Assembly: GCF_905163445.1 (NCBI RefSeq)
Contig: NC_053202.1
Coordinates: 9,982,001 to 10,046,000 of the forward strand
DNA from: Pararge aegeria
Lineage: Eukaryota; Arthropoda; Insecta; Lepidoptera; Nymphalidae
Length of the DNA stretch: 64,000 bases
Direction of reading: 5' to 3'
This document shows positions 55,401-64,000 of the stretch, one piece after another. A program made the position numbers and the translations under genes. Below the pieces are notes generated by a model. The model did not search any database. It was not told the origin of the DNA and worked only from the letters and a program-made list of their open reading frames with translations. Position 1 is the first letter of the stretch; every line of letters begins with the position of its first letter.

Positions 55401-55990
55401 ATGTAGCAAACATTTAAATTATATGCAAAATCGAAAGTATTTATTATAGAATTTTCATTTTCCCTACATAAGAATCCATATAAAAGATCGCTTAGTAATA
55501 TTCATATGTATTAAAATTTTAAGTAAAGTATTAAAATTTTTACAAAGGTAACTAAAATCGAAACTACTCTAACAAGAGTTTTAAAACACTTATTTTTTTT
55601 CAAATACATGAACATCCAAATAGACATTATTTAATTATCTACAAATATAAAAATAAATCAAGCATATGGGATGGAAATCTGGGAATCTCTCAGATTTATA
55701 TCCGCTGCCTTAGCAACAAAGTTATTTATTACGTTTGAATTATCTTTTATTCAAACGTTCTGAAAATTTTAGAATCATACTTAGAGCTCATTCTAAAAAA
55801 ATATTATCTAATTAGATATGGATTTATGTGTACTAATTAAAAGAAGACGAATTTACGACAACCGCCCGGCGCATAGTAAAATCAACCTTATAGCTAAAAC
55901 AATTAGTATCGGAATGCGACAGCCGACTGGAGGCCAGTCAGTCCCGCGTGCAAATATAAGCGAGCAACGACCGTATATGCGTGTTTAACA
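49440..55990. other. 6.5-kb AT-rich stretch without recognised TE or gene
   Basis: None of the SINE, LINE, Helitron or MITE families of this window was recognised between about 49750 and 55990, unlike every other stretch of this length. Open frames are short (up to 80 codons), Lys/Ile/Asn-rich, lack splice-consistent partners and are not called. A TTACCC..GGGTAA motif recurs at 50918-50931, 51239-51251 and 51661-51674. It could hold a long 3' UTR, a non-coding RNA or regulatory DNA. Confidence 0.5.
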
Positions 55991-56014
55991 AATTATTTAT
56001 TAGAAAATATCATA

Positions 56015-56020
56015 TTTATT
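56015..56020 (-). terminator. Poly(A) signal of MTHFSD
   Basis: AATAAA on the minus strand about 50 bp after the proposed stop codon; a further TTTATT-type signal lies nearby. Confidence 0.5.
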
Positions 56021-56070
56021 ATTGAAAACGGAACTGATCTCGGGTCGATTGTGATTTCGGCTCGCGGGAA

Positions 56071-59000
56071 TCAGTGTACCTGGAAATAAGTTATTTACAT
56101 TTATTAAACTTATAATAAGATTTTAAAACAGACTTGATTCTAATTCAATGTAATGAATGCAATAAATTGGGGAACAAGTTATCTCCTGTGAAAGGGACAA
56201 CGCATTCTAAATGATGAGTCACCGCACACGTTATCCACTGTGAAAGAGGCAACGCAATCCAACGATGAGTCACCGCACACGTTATCTACTGCGAAAGGGA
56301 CAACAGAATCCATCTCTGGAGTAAACACACACAATTTATCGATTGTGAAAGGGCTAACGCATTCCAGCGATCAGTCGCCGCACACGTTATCAATGTGAAA
56401 GAGGAAACTCACTCCGTCGATGAGTCGAGTCAACGCACAAGTTATCTTTTGTGAAAGGTCCAACGCATTCCAACGATCAGTCGCCGCACACGTTATCACT
56501 GTGAAGAGGAAACTCACTCCGTCGATGAGTCGAGTCAACGCACAAGTTATCTTTTGTGAAAGGGCCAACGCAACTCAACAATCAGTCGCCGCACACGTTA
56601 TCACTGTAAAAGAGGCAACACACTCGATCGATGAGTCAACGCTGAGAACACACTTACCATATACTTACTGATCGCTAGAATTGCTCAACCTCACTGGTAC
56701 GTTGAAACTCATTGCGAATAAAACTACGACGCGGAGAACTTAGGGAAAGAAGTGAGCGAAAGAGGCAACGCAATCGCACGATGAGTAACCGCACACGCTA
56801 TCCACTGGGTACACGACTCACCTCTGCTGCCGGCGCCTCTAGCACTGGCGCGACGTCTTTCTGCTGCGAGTCTGCGGGCGCTGCGAGTGGCTGCCTCGGC
56901 GGTGCGGGCTCCACCAGCAACAGGCGAGGCTTGTCGTCGCGCTGTTCGTCTCCCGGACCCTCGGTGCCGCCCGAGCCCCCCACCGACATCTCGGATAACG
57001 CGGAGATAACGCTCTCCATACTGGGTGGCGCCACTATGTCGCCTTCGCCCTGTCGGAGATAAACATTTTAATAATTCGGGTCGCAGTGCAAAATCCATAC
57101 TAATTCTTTGTGCTTTTTTTTTTTTCAGGTGAATACTCCTTTTGGCGCACTGCACTTAGATTTGTCCGTAGTTTTTACTACCAACGGAAAAATCTGTTTT
57201 AGGCTGAACCGTCACGCTCAAAGGTGAACGCTCAGAACAATTTACACCCCGAGCTTGTTCAAATAAGGTACACGTAATAAATATGCATTAATTTTACCTT
57301 CGGCGGGCCAGGTTTGAAGAAATGTAGATAGCAGAATCCACGGAAGCCCTGTAGAGAGAAAAAACAAATTTATTTATTTATTTATTGTTATTAGGTACAC
57401 AAAACAGGTAATAACTAAAAGTAGATCTAAATATAAGTAATAACAAGTTTTGTTCTAAGCTACAACCCAAAGTATGTGTAATCAACTTGGAATTAAATTA
57501 AACAAAAAGTAAAGATAAAATTAAAGTTGAAAAAAAAAGAAACACTTAAAAAATAATATATATAGAATTCCCCAAAAATTATGTGGAATAGTGCTTAATA
57601 ATTTGATTTTTAAAAATATGTATCCTTTTGTTAAAAATGTCAATACATATAACGATCACTTGATACTAAATCATTATAAAGGCGGCACATGCGAACGATG
57701 GGATTGTAAAAGGAAGTATTGTTCTTGTAGACACTTAGGACAAAGGGTTTAAAATATTTTAACCTGGTGTTAACGCGAGTATTTATAGTTATGAGCGAGA
57801 GTAAGACGGAAGAATCAATTTGGGAGTTAATGAGCTAAATTAAATATTATATCCTGCATTCCGAAACCGTTGCTCTCGAGCATTTTTATTAGGAATTTTA
57901 TGTCATAGAAAATGACACTTACCTTCCACACCATAACCTGCGGTTTGACACCGCGTTCGTTAAGCGCCTGTTTCAAATCACGGACTCTAGTACTGGGACT
58001 GATATTCGAAATCTGCGGGAAAAAAATGTTATTTCATTTCTAATTTTATAATTTTTATTAGTGTTTTTACACTTGGAGGAATTATCAATTTTATAAATTT
58101 AAAAAGCATATAAAATTTTCGGAACCGACAGGATTTGAACCTGCGACTCTGTGGCAATCGCGGCCCGAGCGCTTTTTCCAACTAACCTACGGCTCTCCCT
58201 ACCATCGATGACGAAATTAGTATATGCCTTTTTACATCAGTCTTATAGCGACTGTAGCGTCATCTAGTAGGAAACGTTGCAGTTTCGATCTACGTATTCA
58301 AAGGTCCATATTACAATGAGACACGTTTGAAACAAGAGATGTCACATTGCCTTCTTTATAACTTTATAATTTTTATTACTGTTTTTACCTACACTTGGAG
58401 GAACTATCAATTTTATAAATTTAAAAAGCACATAATTTTTTTTTTTTTAATTTCATCATCATCACGAAAGCTCTACAGCCGTGGGCCTTGGTTTGGTCAA
58501 ACGAATTTCCAAATCAAAGTCAGTTAGAAGGTCCCTCAATTCCCTCTCTACTCCATCAGCCGACCGACCCGTAGGTAAACCTCGGCCTCCACTCCCCTCC
58601 TAACTCTCAAGCGTCGACCTCCCTGGCGCAGTGGTCAGCGCTGTGGTTTTAAGTTGAGAGGTCCCGGGTTCGATTCCCGGCAGGGGAGATTTGTGATTTC
58701 CGAATTTTCTCTTGTTTGGTCTGGTAGGAGACTTCGGCCGTCGCTAGTAACAGTCATGTGCCGCTAAGCGATTTAGCTTCCGGTACGATGTCACGTAGAA
58801 AGCAATTACGGGTACGGATTTATTGTAACTAAGTTAAGCTCGTTATCATTAAAGACTGCATTATCACTTACTACCAGGTGAGACTGCAGTCAACTTGTAA
58901 TGTAATAAAAAAAAAAACTTTACCTCAAACTATCGGCGTTAGTTAAGAACTAAGTGTGCTTACCTTGACAGTGAAGTCAATGACTGGTTTAGGTCGTCTG

Positions 59001-62000
59001 GGGCGACGCGGTTTGTCATCTCTACCCTCTTTGCCCTCTTTGCCTTCTTTGCCGTCCTTGCTGACAGACTTGTTGCTGTTGCGGCGGCGCGGAGTACGGC
59101 GTGCTTTTGTTGTTTTACCCTCTTCGCCTTCTGTTGTGTTGCCCTGTGGAAAATAAATATTTAACACATTGAAATTGCTGGCTTCTCGTTATAATGTACC
59201 TTCCGAAGCCTCGGTAAAGTGACGCCTGCCACCTGCCAATATTTAATTCGTTATTACATTAATGAAGCGATGATTGCACAGTGGGTATGAATTCAAATTC
59301 AATTTCGGGAGACCAAGTTCGAATCCCATATACGTAACTTTTCTAAGCAATTATCACTTGCTTCAACGGTAAAGGAGAACATCGTGAGGAAACCCGGATG
59401 CCTGAAAGTTTCTCAATAATGTTCTCAAAAATTCGCGTAGAGTCCACTAATCAGCACTATGCCAGCGTGGTGGACTACGGCCCTAATCCTTTCTCACTGT
59501 GGGAGGAGACCCGTGCCCTGTAGTGTAGTTGATATGATGGTGATGATGCATGACGCAGTAAAATTATTGATCTCACCTCTCCCTCACTCTGGCTCTTGTG
59601 CGAGCGAGTGCGTCTACGTTGACGCCGTGTGCGTTGTCCGATGCGTTGCGCCGTGCGTTCTTCTACATCTGTGTCCTCCTCTTTCAGTACGCAAGCTCGA
59701 CCGGCGCTAGAATATAACACTCGAAATCAAATCAAAATGGCACGGTACTTTCGAAAACTAGCTTTCATCTGCAGCCTGTTTAAGTCTCGGTTCAGTTACT
59801 AGATTAATTGTTACAAAATAAATATCCCAGTTAACCAGCATTCAGTTTAAATTAATTTCACCTCCTAAAATATAGTTCACTATATATACAACATGTAAAT
59901 GAAACCGAAGTAAAATCAAATATTATTAAAATTGGTCCTTTTATATCTTAATATATATAAATCTCCTGTCACGATGTTTGTCCGCGATGGACTCCTAAAC
60001 TACTTAACCGATTTTAAATTAAATTGGCACACCGTGAGCAGTCTGGTCCAACTTAAGAGATAGGATAGCTTAGGTCTTTAATTATAGTCGCAATTTTATT
60101 TTATTGTAAATTATTTGTCTATGATTAATTGACAGTCACAACTCACATGTTATATATATATATATATACTACTATACTCATTTAAGGCTTAGCGATACTG
60201 AATACTTTAAAAACAAAATCAAACGCAGACGAAGTCGCGGGCAACAGCTAGTATATAGATATGTTCTTGAGTATTTATGTATGAATGAGTATATGTTATT
60301 TTATATTAATGTATTATATTTTTCTGATTTGTGCAATTTTGTTTATGTATTTGTATTTAGCAAATTGATTGTAGGTTTATAATAATTTTACACCGCCTGT
60401 CCGCTCTCGCTCATCTTGTCCTAATCCAAAGGTTGCCTGGCAGAGATTGCAACTAATCGATAAGGCCGCCTTTTGTATTCTACTTCAGTCTTTGTATTTC
60501 TATTGTTCTTTTATTTTCCTAGCTTTGGTGTACAAATAAAGAGTTAAATAATAAATAATAATAATAAAAATTCCGCGGTTGTAAATTAATAAATAAATAA
60601 ATAAATATATACGACAATACACACATCGCCATCTAGCCCCAAAGTAAGCGTAGCTTGTGTTATGGGTACTGAGATGACTGATGAATATTTCTATGAATAA
60701 TATACATAAATACTTATAATATACAGATAGAATTGAGATGTGCTCGGGGCGTTTTCACTTTTTTTGGACGCAATGTGCTGCATGCAATAATGGCTTATAT
60801 TCCACATTTACTTTCTGTACCGTTAACATTATTATATATAGTTTTAGTATTATTTATTTTACCATATGTATATTCATATTGCGCACCGCTATAAGGTGTG
60901 TATAAGGTATTCATATGTGAGCCTACTATAAGTAAGTACCACTATAAGTGATAAGGCCGCCTTTGTTACACAAATTTAATTGACTTGTACCTTTGTTCTC
61001 TTTTTTTTTTTTTCTGTGCAATAAAGTATTTTCGATTGATTGATGGCTGAACGAGGGTTCTGTTAGTTCATAATTCTGTGGATATGTGTGTATAAACCAA
61101 ATAATATTGATCGTCTTACAGCATCTCAATCTCGCGCAGTTGTCCCAGCACCGGCATCAGCTCAAGGCGGCGGTTGGACAGCAGGTGCCACAGGATCCCC
61201 ACCGGCCTTTGGCTCATACGTTGAGTTTCTATCACCTGTGGACAAACGGAAAAAATAACGGACGTTAATTATTGTGATTTGCTATATAAAACAAGAAACA
61301 GAATTACGAAATAATCATCACATCAACCGATAGACGTCCACTGCTAGACACAGGTCTTTTGTAGAGAGTTCCAAGTTCCACGGTTCTGAGCCGCTTGGAT
61401 CCAGCGACTACCTGCGACGCGCTTAATGTCGTCTGTCCACCTCGTTGGGGGCCGACCAACGCTGAGCTTACCAGTTCGGGGCTGCCATTCCAGCACCTTG
61501 GGACCCCAACGTCCATCCTTTCTCCGAACTATGTGCCCGGCCCATTGCCACTTCAGCTTCGCGACTCGTTGAGCTATGTCGGTAACTCTGATCCTTCTAC
61601 GAATCTCCACATTTCTGATTTGATCGCGTAGAGATACTCCGAGCATAGCTCTCTCCATCGCCCGCTGAGTGACTCTGAGCCTTCTTATGAGGCCCATAGT
61701 TAACGACCATGTTTCAGAGCCATAGGTCATCAATGGCAACACGCACTGTTCGAAGACTTTTGTCTTCAGGCACTGAGGGATTTTTGACGAAAAAATGTCA
61801 CGAAGTTTCGAACGCTGCCCATCCGAGTTGGATTCGGTTGTTCACCTCCTTCTCGAAATAATATTGAAGGATATATAAGTATATTTATATTTCTACTAGC
61901 GTAACCAGCCCGCTTCGCCGGGTTAGATTTTGCTTTATTTTATTTAAGCAATAAACTTACATGATTAAATTTTTAATTTAAGTCTCATAATATATTAAAT

Positions 62001-64000
62001 CGTTTATATCTCTCCGTATTCATTCTCTTCTATTCTCTTCCCGAGCGGGTGAAAGATCATTATCTACACCCATGTACACCCAACAATAGAATATCATCAT
62101 AGTAAATAATATATACAGCATATTTATGGTTCTATACACACGAATTAAAAAAAATTAAGTGTTTACTTATGACAACCCTATTGAAGGTAAAAGACCGACA
62201 CGCGCATATTCCCTACGCTACTTGTTGGGTGTGCATGGGTGTAGATAATGATCTTCACCCGCTCGGGAAGAGAATAGAAGAGAATGAATACGGAGAGAAA
62301 TAAATGATTTTTCGAAATCTGATAGTAAATGACCTTAATTTCACAAACATGAAACTTTTATTAAATTTTAAGTCTGTGGGAATTTTAGTATAAAATTTTC
62401 ATTTTTTTTTCATTAGCACCCCCGTAACCGATTTTGTGATTTAAACTTCATTCATTACATTCTTGTTTGCTCATAACATGGCCCAAAAAAATTCTGTCCA
62501 AATTTCATGTCTAAAAGAGTTAAAAGTCAAAATTTAGTTTTTTATGATTTTTCTAATCATTAACGCCCCCGCTATACACTTCGGAGATTTAGCACTTATA
62601 AAAAAGTTAGCCTATCCATTAAGTCAATGTATCCTCTACATGGATGCAAAATTTCAATTCAATCGGATGTATAGTATAGTTTTAACGGAACAACCGTAAA
62701 AAAACTCTATAGATTTATATATTAGTATAGATAATGTAAAAAGTTTTTTTCTTTTTTTAATAAGATCAATATATTTTTTTTTAATACCTGATAGAGTTTA
62801 TTATTTGTTACCTGTGTCGGCGTGATGATAAGGTCTATGGGCACATCGTGTGGTCCAAAAAGTTCAGCTGGCAATGTATCGAACACCTGGAACAATATTC
62901 GGTTTAAGACATTTATTTCTCAAAAAGAACACAATAGTTCACTAACATCGAACCCCCGCGTTACGTTAAAATCATTAGGGTTAATCAGCTACACACAATC
63001 CGAAAAAAATAGAAAGAAAAAACTTACATCGAGAATACAATAATATTTTAGAATGAGTAAATATTATATCCGAGTTCCCAATACAAACTGTCATTCTCTA
63101 TTGTACCATTCCCGCCCCTTAAACGCAGTGACTGTCTTTTTCCCGTTTTTTGTTTAATATTGAACCTTAACATATGGACATAAGGATCTTATTTCTATAA
63201 CTACAAAACACAGTAACAAAGCACCACAGTAATGCCCGTTTTCACTAACGACGGACCAGGCAATGCTTAAGTAAGCAAAAAATTGAAGTATTCAGTATCG
63301 CTAAGCCTTAAATGAGGGGTTTGCTGCTGTCCGCTGAGGAGTTCTGTCCTCTATCTCTAACCACAGTTTGGGCGAAATTAAACGCATATTATAACCTCTA
63401 TAGTACAAAAATAATTATTTAAATCGGTTATAATTTGTCGGCATCATGGTGTAAAATCGTCAAACACTCATCCCATCTCCCAAAGGAACCAAGCTTAATG
63501 TCGGGATAAAAAGTATCCTATATTACTTCTAACACTTCCAAGAATATGTGTACAAAGTTTCATGAGGATCGGTTAAGTAGTTTTTGCGTGAAAGCGTAAC
63601 AAACAAATTTACATTGACATTTATAATATTAAGTAGGGATAGGGATTAGCAATTCTTATATATGTGTATATACGTTCACATATATAAGAATTGCTATCTG
63701 AATCTCGGAAACGGCTCCAACGATTTTCATGGAATTAAGTATGCAAGGGGTTTCGGGGGAGATAAATAGATCTTAGCTAGGTTTCATATTTAGAAGACGC
63801 AGGTTTTGCCGTGTTTTCGATACGAAGGTGTAATGGTGGTGACACCATCAACAATATTATAATATCTCAGGTGTTAAAGTGGCCCTGAAAGCAGGAGACC
63901 CCGGTTCGATTCCAGATGAACATCTTTTACCCCTTTTGATTTACCAAAAAGCTGATCATCCTGGTACTTTAAAAGAAGCCTAATCTCACCTGGCAGTCGT
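56071..64000 (-). CDS. MTHFSD: MTHFSD: methenyltetrahydrofolate synthase domain-containing protein, 3' part (9 exons)
   Basis: Exons in transcript order are 63990-64000 (cut by the window edge), 62812-62886, 61120-61235, 59577-59706, 58964-59143, 57923-58012, 57298-57348, 56822-57049 and 56071-56079, about 295 residues. The reading DCQ, then GPHDVPIDLIITPTQ, then VIETQRMSQRPVGILWHLLS, then MPVLGQLREIE matches the end of the 5-formyltetrahydrofolate cyclo-ligase-like domain of vertebrate MTHFSD. A basic/acidic linker follows (KEGKEGKEG repeats, RRPRRPKP). Next comes an RRM: VIDFTVKISNISPSTRVRDL, a helix, then RNP1-like GFRGFCYLHFF. The end is Pro/Ala/Gln-rich. The family is regarded as RNA-binding; whether the cyclo-ligase domain is catalytic is not established. 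All junctions keep phase. The last exon adds only Val-His and is the weakest call. Confidence 0.85.
56178..56650. repeat. ~51-bp minisatellite, about nine units
   Basis: Units begin GTTATC..CTGTGAAAG and end near CGCACAC, 51-55 bp each. The later units alternate in two types (one with GATCAGTCGCCGCACAC, one with GATGAGTCGAGTCAACG), giving a dimer of about 105 bp. A detached unit occurs at 56750-56812, against the donor of the MTHFSD exon at 56822. Several units contain TGAGTCA. Confidence 0.9.
57365..57900. other. MTHFSD intron, mostly unassigned
   Basis: A TTTATTTATTTATTTATTG run at 57370 suggests a LINE tail (minus strand) over roughly 57365-57860. No other family match was seen. Confidence 0.35.
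58100..58345 (-). repeat. Repeat family F with internal tRNA-like segment, copy 2
   Basis: This is the minus-strand partner of 34440-34690. The tRNA-like segment is at about 58120-58196 (CAGGATTTGAACCTGCGAC on the plus strand), next to CGTCATCTAGTAGGAAACGT. Confidence 0.65.
58617..58905 (+). repeat. SINE-B, full copy
   Basis: The head runs CCTGGCGCAGTGGTCAGCGC to GGGTTCGATTCCCGGCAGGG. The body has GACTTCGGCCGTCGCTAG and GTGCCGCTAAGCGATTTAG. Confidence 0.85.
59275..59545 (+). repeat. SINE-C copy
   Basis: The head (GATTGCACAGTGGGTATG, AGTTCGAATCCCATATAC) and body to GAGACCCGTGCCCTGTAGTG are present. Confidence 0.8.
59946..60251 (+). mobile_element. Helitron H1, copy 2
   Basis: It begins TCTTAATATATATAAATC after A (59945) and ends GTCGCGGGCAACAGCTAG before T (60252), near-identical to 19150-19444 throughout. 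Confidence 0.75.
60355..60560 (+). mobile_element. LINE-T1 3' end
   Basis: GGTTGCCTGGCAGAGATTGC, AAGGCCGCCTTTTGTA and GTGTACAAATAAAGAG. Confidence 0.7.
60590..60730 (-). repeat. SINE-A copy 14 (head missing)
   Basis: It runs from the AATAAATAAATAAATAT tail to TACTTATAATATACAGAT, stopping mid-body, where another repeat (60731-60830, also inverted near 30110-30170) joins. Confidence 0.75.
60940..61045 (+). mobile_element. LINE-T1 3' end, short
   Basis: GTGATAAGGCCGCCTTTGT, a T-run and a GCAATAAAG 3' end. Confidence 0.55.
61315..61760 (-). mobile_element. RTE-like LINE 3' fragment
   Basis: A 132-codon frame encodes TYGSETWSLTMGLIRRLR, VAKLKWQWAGHIVRRKDGRW and RPPTRWTDDIKRVAGSRW. It is the longest copy of this block and lies in an MTHFSD intron. 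Confidence 0.8.
61896..62310 (-). mobile_element. Helitron H5 copy 2 with inverted arm
   Basis: The CTAG end lies at 61896-61899, next to CCAGCCCGCTTCGCCGGG. Sequence at about 62005-62095 returns inverted at about 62222-62310 (CACCCGCTCGGGAAGAGAAT), so the region could fold into a stem of about 85 bp. Confidence 0.6.
62312..62731 (-). mobile_element. Helitron H2, copy 2 (5' part)
   Basis: Read on the minus strand it starts TCTATACTAATATATAAATC at 62731 and follows 18394-18790 closely. Confidence 0.65.
63275..63638 (-). mobile_element. Helitron H4, copy 4 (3' truncated)
   Basis: It matches 49080-49437 (GGTTTGCTGCTGTCCGCTGA, GGATAAAAAGTATCC) and ends with AAGTAGGGAT, its 5' edge. Confidence 0.65.
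63646..63695. repeat. Perfect 20-bp inverted repeat
   Basis: TAGCAATTCTTATATATGTG at 63646-63665 is exactly complementary to 63676-63695, with a 10-nt loop. Confidence 0.9.

Noticed and set aside
58956..59156. Plus-strand Leu/Pro-rich open frame
   Set aside because: It is the antisense shadow of the Lys/Glu-rich MTHFSD linker exon (58964-59143).

Overview
The window is eukaryotic and almost certainly lepidopteran. It is AT-rich, has small exons with GT..AG introns, and is packed with tRNA-derived SINEs, 5'-truncated non-LTR LINEs, Helitrons and hAT-type MITEs of the kind common in butterfly and moth genomes. Species cannot be read from the sequence; a nymphalid-like butterfly is only a guess. 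Most open frames in the window are not genes. I reconstructed five real genes by joining exons by hand, checking splice dinucleotides and reading phase at every junction.

Layout. 1-7.7 kb: no gene, only TE debris (SINE-B, SINE-C, LINE fragments, a Helitron with a hexamer expansion) and AT-rich spacer. 7.7-42.3 kb: three head-to-tail paralogues on the + strand (called SPH-A, SPH-B and SPH-C here) encoding secreted chymotrypsin-fold serine protease homologues of 420, 411 and 521 residues. All three have lost the catalytic His (Ala in its place) and the catalytic Ser (His in its place, so the active-site motif reads NDHGGP). They keep the catalytic Asp, the Arg|Ile activation site and the Asp that would bind the freed N terminus. 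Their exon structures match almost base for base, but their introns are filled with unrelated TE insertions. 43.5-47.3 kb: a four-exon minus-strand gene for a 184-residue secreted protein, probably DUF1091/ML-like, convergent with SPH-C and with a clear TATA box and initiator. 47.4-49.4 kb: TE cluster. 49.4-56 kb: long AT-rich stretch with no recognisable TE and no convincing gene. 56-64 kb: the 3' part (nine exons, minus strand) of MTHFSD, a 5-formyltetrahydrofolate cyclo-ligase-like protein with a C-terminal RRM; its 5' part lies beyond the window. A roughly 51-bp minisatellite sits in its last intron.

How the genes may work together: the three SPHs look like a locally duplicated family of secreted pseudo-zymogens. 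They may act as binding partners, decoys or cofactors that respond to cleavage, as serine protease homologues do in insect immune and reproductive cascades; this role is inference. The convergent secreted gene may share an extracellular setting, but nothing in the sequence links it to the SPHs. MTHFSD is an unrelated housekeeping-type neighbour.

Limits: repeat boundaries are approximate unless a target-site duplication is given. Exon calls rest on splice sites, phase and paralogue comparison, not on transcripts. Names of repeat families (SINE-A, Helitron H1 and so on) are local labels.
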